Shown piece by piece: positions 22,577 to 32,838 of a stretch of 64,000 nt of DNA; position 1 is the stretch's first letter; every line of letters starts with the position of its first letter. A program made the translations under genes and the position numbers. The notes below the pieces were generated by a model. That model was not told the origin of the DNA, searched no databases, and was given only the letters and a program-made list of their open reading frames with translations. This DNA comes from Sacculina carcini (lineage: Eukaryota; Arthropoda; Thecostraca; Sacculinidae), in contig OU696586.1 in assembly GCA_916048095.2 (NCBI GenBank), positions 888,168-952,167 of the forward strand, read 5' to 3'.

Positions 22577-22606
22577 ATGGGTGCTCGCATCATTTGTCTT
22601 CTCATC
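22577..22606 (+). CDS. Signal-peptide first-exon cassette 6 (MGAR type)
   Basis: MGARIICLLI plus GTAAGT. The intron-like stretch is cut short and joined to the block at 22740. Confidence 0.35.
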
Positions 22607-22739
22607 GTAAGTGCTACAAAATTGTTCAATTAACTTGTGTTCAACAAGGCTGTTTTAGTGGTAGAGACCGCAATATCATGCTAGTCACATAAAAATATTT
22701 TCATACAAAATAACAATTTTCCAATAAAAACCTAACGAA

Positions 22740-23130
22740 CGATTTTTTAAATCGTATGGTGGTCGTGCAAGCTGTCAAAGGTGCACCTGCAGAGTGGTCG
22801 CACAAACAGCTGGCCGTTACTGTTATTCATGCTACCCTGCCTACTCCACCCATCGCCCATTTCTTTCTCGCCGCCCCCCAGATCTTTCTACCGCGCCCAG
22901 GGGGGCGATACTTGACATGATGCTGTGCAAAACAGCTACAGTCACAGGACACATGGGAACGACAAGCAAACGTTGACAAGAATTCAGTCACGATTTTATT
23001 GGGAGAAGATGAAAAATGTGTGCCTGATGTCATTGCCCATTATGACAGGTGTCAAGGATTGGAGAACATAAAAACAATGGCTCCCGAACACACACTGTAA
23101 CAAACAAAATCCAGGTTATACTCAGACAGG
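22740..23130 (+). repeat. Block B, copy 1: Cys-rich frame and array spacer
   Basis: A 390-base module present four times (also 31185-31590, 35585-35990, 43340-43745). In two copies an ATG-initiated frame runs from TTTAAATCGTATGGTGG and includes CQRCTC and CYSC pairs; in this copy the start is mutated. GATTTTATTGGGAGAAG and a run with CACTGTAACAAAC follow. It ends at a G/C hairpin. Whether the Cys-rich frame is a real exon is unknown. Confidence 0.5.
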
Positions 23131-23162
23131 CGCGCGTGGACATCACTGCCCCACGCGCGCCC
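23128..23162. repeat. G/C hairpin at the block B/integrase border
   Basis: GGCGCGCGTGG and CCACGCGCGCC are perfect inverted repeats around CATCACTGCC. Ordinary units carry only the right arm (TGCCCCACGCGCGCC), so the left arm is brought in by block B. The same hairpin occurs at the other B copies and inside the 25267-27809 element (27097-27130). Confidence 0.7.
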
Positions 23163-23595
23163 ACAAGACATACCAATCAAGAGGACACGTAGGAGGTGGT
23201 GGGATCCTGTGTCTCCCTGAGACAGACAGGGGGATTAAGTACATCCTAAATGTTACTGATCTATATTCAAAATGGGTTCACACGTTCACCCTACAGGCCA
23301 AATCTACAGACCGGGTTTGCGACAATGCTAGATCTATTCGAATCTTCAAAGAAAATCATCAGATCAGATGAGGCTAGGGAGTTTTGCAATCAGGTTAATG
23401 AAGCACTGTTTTCAGGTGTTCCAGGTGAAGCATGCTGTGACACACGTCTACCATTCTCAGACCAATAGACAGGTTGAGAGGACCAATGGCACACCGAACG
23501 GCAAACACCACCAACATATCGGAAGAGGAATCAACAAAACTGCTCCCGTTCTATCCCTCATGTTCGGCAGACTACCTCGCTCAATGACGATATGA
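23131..23595 (+). pseudogene. Integrase fragment, copy 5 (5'-truncated after the hairpin)
   Basis: Starts within the hairpin and holds the catalytic-core remains. A T-to-G change gives GATGAGGC where other copies read GATCATGC. Confidence 0.75.
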
Positions 23596-23986
23596 CGGTA
23601 CAATAATGCAATTGAAATCATTTATGCTCATAATTATACTGAAAAAACAAAATCAAATGCAAATCATGGACTTTTCAAACTGATTTATCGCTAGAATATT
23701 TTCGGATCGTTTTGTTTATGCACCTGTGGACACAGAATCGTAGGAATCATGGGAAAAGCTTGTGCCGCCTTGGTTTTGAGCATTTGTTTTTGGGAAAAAA
23801 TGAACAACCTTAGTCTGCAGGTGAATGATTGAAGAAGACGCAACTGGAAATTTAGCTGTGAAATTCCTGGCTGCAAGTCTCGTGACTCTTTGTTGAGATC
23901 ACTACCAGTGCGTGTTGGCTCGCTACCAGCCTTGCACGACTCAGTCGATCGTGTTGGCAGAGAGGAGAAAGACGTGTCGGTCCAAC

Positions 23987-24016
23987 ATGTGTTCAAATCT
24001 TATTTGCCTGGCAATT
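23987..24016 (+). CDS. Signal-peptide first-exon cassette 7 (MCSN type)
   Basis: MCSNLICLAI with the TGTTCAAAT codon version, as at 18667, then GTAAGT. Confidence 0.35.
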
Positions 24017-24269
24017 GTAAGTGCTACAAAATTGTTCAATTAACTTGTGTTCAACAAGCCTGTTTTAGTGGTAGAGACCGCAATATCATGCTAGTCACAT
24101 AAAAATATTTTCATGCAAAATAACCATTTTCCAATAAAAACCTAACGAACAATTTGACAAAATAAAATACTTCCAAATTGCAGGATCTATGGTATTTAGA
24201 GTATGTAATTATAAGTAGTAAGATAAGTAGCAAGCAAGTCTGTCTTAGCAATAGAAGTCGCCAAACCAT

Positions 24270-25097
24270 GTGAAAAACATGATAAATATTTTCATCCTAA
24301 GTGACGTTTTTCGGACTGTTTGTTGCTGCCGGACGAAGCTGTCCGAGTCGGTGTGGCGTTGCGACTTGGTGCCGCAGTGCAGAAGACGCACAAATATGCC
24401 ACAACCGACGGGTGAGGTCACCATAGCCTCTCATGATGTCGCTATACCGGCCGCCTGCCACTTCACACAACGCTGCACGACATTATTCACTGCAGTTTGG
24501 CTTCGGCAGGAATCGCAACGGTGCTGGAGCCACGAGACCTGGACGTGTAAAAAACTAAACACCAGCCATCACCGTCACTGCCGCTCATGTACTAGTCGAA
24601 GCGGTCTAGAGACACCGGTATATCGCGGCCGCAGGCAAAAAGTGCATCACTGCCCCACGCGCGCCCACAAGACACACCAATCAAGAGGACACGTAGGAGG
24701 TGGTGGAATCTTGTGGGACCTCTCCCTGAGACAGACAGGGGGAGCAAGTACATCCTAAATGACATTGATCTATATTCAAAATGGGTTCACACGTTCACCC
24801 TACAGGCCAAATCTACAGACCAGGTTTGCGACAATGCTACATCTTTTCGAACCTTCAAAGAAAATCATCAGATCAGATCATGCTAGGGAGTTTTGCAATC
24901 AGGTTAATGAAGCACTGTTTTCAGGTGTTCCAGGTGAAGCATGCTGTGACACACGTCTACCATTCGCAGACCAATACAGGTTGAGAGGACCAATGGCACA
25001 CCGAACGGCAAACACCACAAACATATCGGAAGAGTAATCAACAAAATTGCTCCCGTTCTATCCCTCATGTTCGGCAGACTACCTCGCTCAATGACGG
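24270..25097 (+). pseudogene. Integrase fragment, copy 6
   Basis: Full unit type with extra small deletions near ACCAATACAGG and at the end (AATGACGGTACAATAATG), which change the frame relative to the other copies. Confidence 0.75.
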
Positions 25098-25537
25098 TAC
25101 AATAATGCAATTAAAATCATTTATGCTCATAATTATACTGAAAAAACAAAATCAAGTGCAAATCGTGGATTTTTCAAACTGATTTATCGCTAGTTATTTT
25201 CGGATCGTTTTGTTTGTGCACCTGTGGACACAAAATCGTAGGAATCATGGGAAAAGCTTGTGCCGCTGTGACGGCCCAAGATGCGACCTGGCCCAAGATG
25301 CGACCTCGACGCTTGCGACGCGTATAAGGCATTCAATGCCTCCTAGGGTCTGTTATTATCTGTTATGAAATTGCATTTGTTGTTTGAATAGTTTCTTGCT
25401 GTCATATTCTGAGTTCACATTGATTTAATAAGTCTTATTGGGGCCTATATTTACTTGAGTGCTTATTCTGGTGTCTTATTTTCGTTGCAGTGGAAGTTGT
25501 TTGGACCAATTCCATTGTTTGTTGTGTTTTGTTGTGC

Positions 25538-26040
25538 GATTGATTCTGATAGCTGTTTGTTAATACCGCAGGTGATCAACTGGTTAAACTGATAAGCGCA
25601 CGTTTATTTTCTGCTGCCTGTTGTTTTCGGCAATCTTTTAGCTTTCTCATGTGTGCTTGATCTGGTTTTGATGTTTCTGTATATTGTGTGTGTATACGTG
25701 TTTGCTACATTTGATCCATTCTATTTATTCTTGCCGTTGATTATTTGTGCTCGCATATGTGGTTATATGCGCTATACGAAATATATTATTGCTTGATTGG
25801 TCTTGTTACTTTGTTGGTTAGTACACGAGTTAAACTGTTTTCCCTGGTGGTTAATAGGTTAAATGCCTAAGTGACAGCTGCTACATGGGAAGAAGCCGAA
25901 GCTTATGAACACACAGGTGTGCCCGCATAACCGACCCTCTCCACGCTATGGCGCCACAAGGACGTAAGACGTATCAGAGAGGGCCACCTCCCGAGAATGC
26001 ATGGCACAACCCATGACTGATATCTGGTACCATCATTTTC
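25538..26040. other. Interior of the long-TIR element, unassigned
   Basis: T/G-rich sequence with no credible coding frame, lying between the left inverted repeat and a SINE. Confidence 0.45.
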
Positions 26041-26044
26041 TGCT

Positions 26045-26162
26045 GGGTGGACAGGGGCTGTGGGATTGTAGAATTCGCCCAATGAAATTCTGCTCCGCCG
26101 GGTTTCGAACCACGGACCTCCCGCTTGTGAGGCGGGTGTGCTAACAACTGCACCACGGAGTC
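26045..26162 (-). repeat. tRNA-derived SINE
   Basis: On the minus strand, 26162-26093 resembles a tRNA: ACTCCG acceptor start, TGGTGCAGTTG A box, a CCCGC/GCGGG anticodon stem around CTCACAA (anticodon CAC, valine type), and a GGTTCGAAACC B box. Two T-stem mismatches argue against a working tRNA. The 3' body includes TGGGCGAATTC, which recurs at 53383-53414. Confidence 0.65.
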
Positions 26163-26244
26163 CACAAAAGGGTGGTGGGCTTTATGTTGGTCAAACGGTG
26201 ACGTGATTGATACGAGTGTCGAGAAAGTATTTCTGTGCTGGTCG

Positions 26245-26345
26245 TGACTGCGAAAACCCGTGTGGCGGCCGGACCTGCGGTGTGCCAGCCGGGACCGTGA
26301 GGCTTTGCCCCCGCAAAATTACACGCGAACATAGCCTTCTCTACT
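26245..26345 (-). repeat. Dispersed repeat fragment shared with 9.8 kb
   Basis: In reverse complement it shares TTCGCGTGTAATTTTGC and a CCCGGCTGGCACAC-type stretch with 9797-9877. Confidence 0.45.
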
Positions 26346-27556
26346 GATGTGTTTAAATGCGTATGGTCAACAATCTATATATGGTCAATATGTGGACAAA
26401 GTAGGCTACGCAACTATTGAAGTTCATGTAATTTAAAATCACTACTCTGGGGGATGTGAGGGTATATTTACAAACATCGCTGCCCTCTTCAATAATCAAA
26501 CATCAGATTCTCCAGTGGGCGTCCAAGTTCAAACTGCATGGTTGGTATAACACTTGTTCAGCATCAACCAATCTGATTCTACTCAGATTAGTGTTGAACA
26601 CAATGCGTGTGTGTGTGTATGTGTATGCTCGAATTTCGTCCATGAGAAGCAGGTCACAGCGAGCAGCGTGGCAGCTATGAGACCCCGCCTCTGAGCGGAT
26701 AATACTTTCCATGGTGAAGGGGAACCTGTAGTCATTGTGGACATGGACATCTGCATTCCACTCTGCTAGCCCCGTGGCAGAACTAGATTTGATTTAGTAA
26801 GAAATGGTGATGCTTTGATTGTAAGCCGAGCTGTAAATCAGCCATGCATTGTCAGAAAACAGTCACTCAAGAGACACTTCGACAGTCAACAATGAACTAA
26901 ATAATTGCAGAAGAATCTAAGGATGAACCAAGCCTGTGGGTCACTACAAATGACCCCTATGTGAATGCACGTGTACACCTACATACATTTAAAACGTGTT
27001 TAGGTAGCTTCGATTCGTTTGTATTCGTCTTCGGTTAGTTTTTCTTAAATATGCACATGCTCTGTAACAAAACTGAAATTAAAATAAATTACAGACAGGC
27101 GCGCGTGGGCATCACTGCCCCACGCGCGCCTACAAGACGTCACACCACAATCGCACCACAAACACGACTCCAAGCTCACACCGTGACACACGGGAGCACA
27201 CACACACACACACCCTCTCTCACTACACACGATTACACCACATGCTCACGCGTAGAAAAACAAACCACCGATCAACGATTTTATTCGGTTTAATTGCCAA
27301 ACAAAACTCGTAGAAATAGTCAGAAATACAGGACTGACAACATAAGAGATGAAAAGGAGGAAAAACGAAAACAGATGGCGCATGCAATGAACACATGTGG
27401 AGAACACGCTCAAAACGAAATTCCCAAGAAACTCATGTTTGGGGCCTACAATACGACTACACCACAAACACAAAGACAAAAATCGTTCACAAAGACAAAT
27501 ATCACCTAGATAATAGCTCAACGTCTGCAGCTATTTTCCTGAACAGATACCATTCC
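26346..27556. other. Interior of the long-TIR element, right half
   Basis: No gene recognised. It contains a short GT run near 26606 and, at 27094-27140, a 45-base stretch with the GGCGCGCGTGG hairpin almost identical to the block B/integrase border. The segment therefore shares sequence with the array it is inserted in. Confidence 0.45.
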
Positions 27557-28030
27557 CACAACTAAACACAACAAACAATGGAATTGGTCCAAACAACTTC
27601 CACTGCAACGAAAATAAGACACCAGAATAAGCCCTCAAGTGAATAAAGGCCCCAATAAGACTTATTAAATCAATGTGAACTCAGAATATGACAGCAAGAA
27701 ACTATTCAAACAACAAATGCAATTTCATAACAGATAATAACAGACCCTAGGAGGCATTGAATGCCTTATACGCGTCGCAAGCGTCGAGGTCGCATCTTGG
27801 GCCGTCACACCGCCTTGGTTTTGAGCATTGCTTTTGGGAAAAAATGAACAACCTTAGTCCGCAGGTGAATGATTGAAGAAGACGCAACTGGAAATTTAGC
27901 TGTGAAATTTCTGGCTGCAAGTCTCGTGACTCTTTGTTGAGATCACTACCAGTGCGTGTTGGCTCGCTACCAGCCTTGCACGACTCAGTCGATCGTGTTG
28001 GCAGACAGAAAACAGAGGTGCCTGTCCAAC

Positions 28031-28060
28031 ATGTGCAGTAATCTTATTTGCCTGGCAATT
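28031..28060 (+). CDS. Signal-peptide first-exon cassette 8 (MCSN type)
   Basis: MCSNLICLAI and GTAAGT, with the AGACAGAAAACAGAGGTG leader. Confidence 0.35.
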
Positions 28061-28313
28061 GTAAGTGCTACAAAATTGTTCAATTAACTTGTGTTCAACA
28101 AGCCTGTGTTAGTGGTAGAGACCAAAATATCATGCTAGTCACATAAAAATATTTTCATACAAAATAACCATTTTCAAATAAAAAACCAACGAACTATTTT
28201 ACAAAATAAAATACTTCCAAATTGCAGGATCTATGGTATTTAGAGTATGTAATTATAAGTAGTAAGATAAGTAGCAAGCAAGTCTGTCTTAGCAATAGAA
28301 GTCGCCAAACCAT

Positions 28314-29148
28314 GTGAAAAACATGATAAATATTTTCATCCTAAGTGACGTTTTTCGGACTGTTTGTTGCTGCCGGACGAAGCTGTCCGAGTCGGTGTGG
28401 CGTTGCGACTTGGTGCCGCAGTGCAGGAGACGCACAAATATGCCACAACCGACGGGTGAGGTCACCATAGCCTCTCATGATGTCGCTATACCGGCCGCCT
28501 GCCACTTCACACAACGCTGCACGACATCATTCACTGCAGTTTGGCTTCGACAGGAATCGCAACGGTGCTGGAGCCACGAGACCTGGACGTGTAAAAAACT
28601 AAACACCAGCCACCACCGTCACTGCCGCTCATGTACTAGTCGAAGCGGTCTAGAGACACCGGTATATCGCGGCCGCAGGCAAAAAGTGCATCACTGCCCC
28701 ACGCGCGCCCACAAGACACACCAATCGAGAGGACATGTAGGAGGTGGTGGAATCTTGTGGGACCTCTCCCTGAGACAGACAGGGGGAGCAAGTACATCCT
28801 AAATGTCACTGATCTATATTCAAAATGGGTTCACACGTTCACCCTACAGGCCAAATCTACAGACCAGGTTTGCGACAATGCTACATCTTTTCGAATCTTC
28901 AAAGAAAATCATCAGATCAGATCATGCTAGGGAGTTTTGCAATCAGGTTAATGAAGCACGGTTTTCAGGTGTTCCAGGTGAAGCATGCTGTGACACACGC
29001 CTACCATTCTCAGACCAATAGACAGGTTGAGAGGACCAATGGCACACCGAACGACAAACACCACCAACATATCGGAAGAGGAATCAACAAAACTGCTCCC
29101 GTTCTATCCCTCATGTTCGGCAGACTACCTCGCTCAATGACGGTATGA
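28314..29148 (+). pseudogene. Integrase fragment, copy 7
   Basis: Full unit type. One silent-looking difference places an Arg codon at EARFSG where most copies have Leu. Confidence 0.8.
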
Positions 29149-29537
29149 CGGTACAATAATGCAATTGAAATCATTTATGCTCATAATTATACTGAAAAAA
29201 CGAAATCAAGTGCAAATCATGGACTTTTCAAACTGATTTATCGCTAGTTATTTTCGGATCGTTTTGTTTGTGCACCTGTGGACACAGAATCGTAGGAATC
29301 ATGGGAAAAGCTTGTGCCGCCTTGGTTTTGAGCATTGCTTTTGGGAAAAAATGAACAACCTTAGTCCGCAGGTGAATGATTGAAGAAGACGCAACTGAAA
29401 ATTTAGCTGTGAAATTCCTGGCTGCAAGTCTCGTGACTCTTTGTTGAGATCACTACCAGTGCGTGTTGGCTCGCTACCAGCCTTGCACGACTCAGTCGAT
29501 CGTGTTGGTAGACAGAAGACAGAGGTGCCTGTCCAAC

Positions 29538-29567
29538 ATGTGCAGTAATCTTATTTGCCTGGCAATT
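29538..29567 (+). CDS. Signal-peptide first-exon cassette 9 (MCSN type)
   Basis: MCSNLICLAI and GTAAGT; leader begins GGTAGACAGAAGACAG. Confidence 0.35.
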
Positions 29568-29820
29568 GTAAGTGCTACAAAATTGTTCAATTAACTTGTG
29601 TTCAACAAGCCTGTTTTAGTGGTAGAGACCGCAATATCATGCTAGTCACATAAAAATATTTTCATGCAAAATAACAATTTTCCAATAAAAATCTAGCGAA
29701 CAATTTTACAAAATAAAATACTTCCAAATTGCAGGATCTATGGTATTTAGAGTATGTAATTATAAGTAGTAAGATAAGTAGCAAGCAAGTCTGTCTTAGC
29801 AATAGAAGTCGCCAAACCAT

Positions 29821-30650
29821 GTGAAAAACATGATAAATATGTTCATCCTAAGTGACGTTTTTCGGACTGTTTGTTGCTGCCGGACGAAGCTGTCCGAGTC
29901 GGTGTGGCGTTGCGACTTGGTGCCGCAGTGCAGGAGACGCACAAATATGCCACAACCGACGGGTGGGGTCACCATAGCCTCTCATGATGTCGCTATACCG
30001 GCCGCCTGCCACTTCACACAACGCTGCACGACATCATTCACTGCAGTTTGGCTTCGGCAGGAATCGCAACGGTGCTGGAGCCACGAGACCTGGACGTGTA
30101 GAAAACTAAACACCAGCCACCACCGTCACTGCCGCTCATGTACTAGTCGAAGCGGTCTAGAGACACAGGTTAATCGCTGACGCAGGCAAAAAGTGCATCA
30201 CTGCCCCACGCGCGCCCACAAGACACACCAATCAAAAGGACACGTAGGAGGTGGTGGGATCCTGTGTCTCCCTGAGACAGACAGGGGGATTAAGTACATC
30301 CTAAATGACATTGATCTATATTCAAAATGGGTTCACACGTTCACCCTACAGGCCAAATCTACAGACCGGGTTTGCGACAATGCTAGATCTTTTCGAACCT
30401 TCAAAGAAAATCATCAGATCAGATCAGGCTAGGGAGTTTTGCAATCAGGTTAATGAAGCACTGTTTTCAGGTGTTCCAGGTGAAGCATGCTGTGACACAC
30501 GCCTACCATTCGCAGACCAATAGACAGGTTGAGAGGACCAATGGCACACCGAACGACAAACACCACCAACATATCGGAAGAGGAATCAACAAAACTGCTC
30601 CCGTTCTATCCCTCATGTTCGGCAGACTACTTCGCTCAATGACGGTATGA
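29821..30650 (+). pseudogene. Integrase fragment, copy 8
   Basis: Full unit type with an additional stop just after the possible zinc-binding region (CGCTGACGCAGG). Confidence 0.8.
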
Positions 30651-31023
30651 CGGTACAATAATGCAATTGAAATCATTTATGCTCATAATTATACTGAAAA
30701 AACAAAATCAAATGCAAATCATGGACTTTTCAAACTGATTTAGCGCTAGTTATTTTCGGATCGTTTTGTTTATGCACCTGTGGACACAGAATCGTAGGAA
30801 TCATAGGAAAAGCTTGTGCCGCCTTGGTTTTGAGCAATGCTTTCGGGAAAAAATTAACAACCTTAGTCCGCAGGTGAATGATTGAAGAAGACGCAACTGA
30901 AAATTTAGCTGTGAAATTCCTGGCTGCAAGTCTCGTGACTCTTTGGTGAGATCACTACCAGTGCGTGTTGGCTCGCTACCAGCCTTGCACGACTCAGTCG
31001 ATCGTGTTGAGTCGAGTTGAAAC

Positions 31024-31053
31024 ATGGGTGCTCGAATCATTTGCCTGGCAATT
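31024..31053 (+). CDS. Signal-peptide first-exon cassette 10 (hybrid)
   Basis: Reads MGARIICLAI: the 5' part is of MGAR type and the 3' part (TTTGCCTGGCAATT) of MCSN type, a clear recombinant between the two cassettes. Confidence 0.45.
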
Positions 31054-31184
31054 GTAAGTGCTACAAAATTGTTCAATTAACTTGTGTTCAACAAGCCTGT
31101 GTTAGTGGTAGAGACCGCAATATCATGCTAGTCACATAAAAATATTTTCATGCAAAATAACCATTTTCCAATAAAAATCTAACG

Positions 31185-31590
31185 AACCATTGTTTAAATC
31201 GTATGGTGGTCGTGCAAGCTGTCAAAGGTGCACCTGTAGAGTGGTCGCACAAACAGCTGGCCGTTACTGTTATTCATGCTACCCTGCCTACTCCACCCAT
31301 CGCCCATTTCTTTCTCGCCGCCCCCCAGATCTTTCTACCGCGCCCAGGGGGGCGATACTTGACATGATGCTGTGCAAAACAGCTACAGTCACAGGACACA
31401 TGGGAACGACAAGCAAACGTTGACAAGAATTCAGTCACGATTTTATTGGAAGAAGATGAAAAATGTGTGCCTGATGTCATTGCCCATTATGACAGGTGTC
31501 AAGGATTGGAGAACATAAAAACAATGGCTCCCGAACACACACTGTAACAAACAAAAATCCAGGTTATATTCAGATAGGCGCGCGTGGACA
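31185..31590 (+). repeat. Block B, copy 2
   Basis: Here the Cys-rich frame is open from ATG 31190 for 77 codons (CQRCTC, CYSC, then a Pro/Arg-rich SRRPP stretch), ending at 31423. A hairpin closes the block at about 31577-31610. Confidence 0.45.
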
Positions 31591-31818
31591 TCACTGCCCC
31601 ACGCGCGCCCAAAAGACATACCAATCAAGAGGACACGTAGGAGGTGGTGGGATCTTGTGGGACCTCTCCCTGAGACAGACAGGGGGAGCAAGTACATCCT
31701 AAATGTCACTGATCTATATTCAAAATGGGTTCACACGTTCACCCTACAGGCCAAATCTACAGACCAGGTTTTCGACAATGCTACATCTTTTCGAATCTTC
31801 AAAGAAAATCATCAGATC
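31590..31818 (+). pseudogene. Integrase fragment, copy 9 (3'-truncated)
   Basis: Runs from the hairpin to KENHQIR and is then joined to block D at CAGATCAG. An open frame reads GPLPETDRGSKYILNVTDLY in phase, the best-preserved version of the integrase core start. Confidence 0.75.
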
Positions 31819-31944
31819 AGGTGTGAATGTATGTATATTTATAGTTGTATATGTGAGTATGCACGTATGAGTGTTTGCATTAGTAAGTGTACACATGCGC
31901 GAGTGTGTGAGTGTATGTGTCTGTGTGGGTTTCATGGTTTGAAC

Positions 31945-31975
<31 letters not shown>

Positions 31976-32470
31976 AGTGTGTGTATGTGTACGCATAAGC
32001 TGACCTGTGAGGACTTGGGGATGGGGATGGGTTGTGTGCGCGAGTGTGCTTAGGCGTGTATGTGCGGGTTTGTATGTCTGTGTGCGAGTGATGGTTCGTG
32101 GTGTGAATGAACCTTGGAGGCAGGGTGTGTGGCGGTTTGTCGTGGCTCGGACGTGGAGAGATTCTGTGGGTTATTTTTGGTGTTTTGGCGTGTCGGCTTT
32201 CGACAGAGGTTTTCGAGCTCGCGTTGTCTGGATTTGGACGATTGTGCGGTTCCTGCATTCTGATTTGTAATTGTGTCACTTGTCGTTTTCTTTGTTTGTT
32301 CTAAGTTGTTTATCGGCTTTGTATTGAACATCGCTTCGTTTTGATCACTTCGGTGATTCGGCGAGTGGTGTGGTTGTGTGGTTTATTTGTTTATTATTGT
32401 ACCAGGCACCGCCATGGGTTGCCACTAAAGCGGTAGAGGGGGAGAGATAGCTCTTTCCGACCAGCCCAAA

Positions 32471-32704
32471 ATGAGTGCCAACCTATATAAAATCGTGCTA
32501 ATTGTTTGTGTTATGTATGTTAACTTTATTGATTGTAATCTGTGCAACACTGTCCATGCGCTGCACGAATCGAGGATCGATTCGGTGAGAAATGTTTGCG
32601 CCAGCAACCAGATCTCTGTGCATGCATGCGGTATGTTCGAAAGCATTGTAGAATCGGCGTTCGCCCGGTTGCTCAATGCAATTGGGTGTGCCAACGGCAC
32701 CTGA
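32471..32704 (+). CDS. Secreted cysteine-containing peptide, copy 1
   Basis: A 77-codon gene from ATG (context CCCAAAATGAG) to TGA. Residues 1-20 (MSANLYKIVLIVCVMYVNFI) form a typical signal peptide with Lys7 and a hydrophobic core. The mature part of about 55 residues holds Cys22, 25, 43, 53 and 73, enough for two disulfide bonds, in a largely helical-looking, mildly acidic chain ending AIGCANGT. There are no dibasic processing sites. An AATAAA lies at 32772-32777. I do not recognise the family; pheromone, hormone, antimicrobial or other secreted roles are all possible. The frame is unchanged in all three copies. Confidence 0.55.
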   Translation: MSANLYKIVLIVCVMYVNFIDCNLCNTVHALHESRIDSVRNVCASNQISVHACGMFESIVESAFARLLNAIGCANGT

Positions 32705-32771
32705 CTGTGGTGATGAGCGTAGTTGTGCGGCATGAGTGTGACTGACTATATACATAGCGCGTTGCTTTAAA

Positions 32772-32777
32772 AATAAA
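32772..32777 (+). promoter_or_regulatory. Poly(A) signal of the secreted-peptide gene
   Basis: AATAAA 68 bases beyond the stop codon, in an A-rich stretch. Equivalent hexamers follow the other two copies. Confidence 0.45.
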
Positions 32778-32838
32778 AACACAAAAACAGCATGGTGAGA
32801 GCGTGAATGGTTATATAAATAGCGTGTTGCTTAAAGAA

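Larger units (their letters stand above)
15440..25260. repeat. Tandem array, first block (about 1.5-kb units)
   Basis: At least seven units follow each other head to tail. A full unit contains, in order: GTGAATGATTGAAGAAGAC, a CTCGTGACTCTTTG..CTACCAG leader, a short ATG cassette ending in GTAAGT, an AT-rich intron-like stretch, a decayed integrase region, and an AT-rich tail ending CACCTGTGGACACAGAATCG. Spacing between cassettes is 1490-1510 bases for full units. Units differ by a few per cent and by internal deletions. The repeat has no terminal inverted repeats, and no flanking target duplication was seen, so it grew by unequal exchange or segmental duplication rather than by transposition of each unit. 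Confidence 0.9.
25267..27809. mobile_element. Ginger-like non-autonomous DNA transposon with long TIRs
   Basis: A 2,543-bp insertion in an array unit. Ends are TGTGACGGCCCAAGATG and its inverse complement, and the inverted repeats run about 250-270 bp (25267-25537 and 27557-27809); the left one has a 17-bp internal duplication (GGCCCAAGATGCGACCT twice). A 4-bp target duplication CCGC lies at 25263-25266 and 27810-27813, and removing the insert restores the unit sequence GTGCCGCCTTGG. TGT..ACA ends, long TIRs and a 4-bp duplication suit the Ginger group, whose transposase is related to gypsy integrases. No transposase frame is left inside; the interior holds a SINE and unassigned sequence. The assignment is by structure only. 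Confidence 0.75.
27810..31185. repeat. Tandem array, second block
   Basis: Two complete 1.5-kb units and the start of a third, continuing the unit interrupted by the long-TIR element. Confidence 0.9.
31819..32838 (+). repeat. Block D, copy 1 (carries the secreted-peptide gene)
   Basis: A 1-kb module found three times (also 36222-37264 and 43971-45024). It starts with GT-rich, TATG-rich sequence, including a GT run at about 31946-31968, continues with about 400 bases without a convincing gene, then the peptide gene, its AATAAA, and a local 60-base near-duplication with TATATACATAGCG/TATATAAATAGCG. It ends at CATGGTGGGGTCACC, where an integrase unit resumes. Copies differ at only a handful of bases. 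Confidence 0.8.

Noticed and set aside
15440-25260. Array units as solo LTRs
   Set aside because: Unit limits lack TG..CA ends and target duplications, units are head to tail without spacers, and each contains an internal integrase piece.
26093-26162. Functional tRNA-Val gene
   Set aside because: T-stem mismatches, a mispaired acceptor end and a SINE-like body continuing downstream; a partial body copy is at 53383.
31274-31480. Minus-strand 68-codon frame in block B (repeated four times)
   Set aside because: It overlaps the plus-strand Cys-rich frame, lacks any recognisable feature and is kept only because the block is recently duplicated.
32007-32270. 87-codon Trp/Val-rich frame repeated three times upstream of the secreted-peptide gene
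   Set aside because: It is composed of GT-rich low-complexity translation with no signal or domain; identity among copies is explained by recent duplication.
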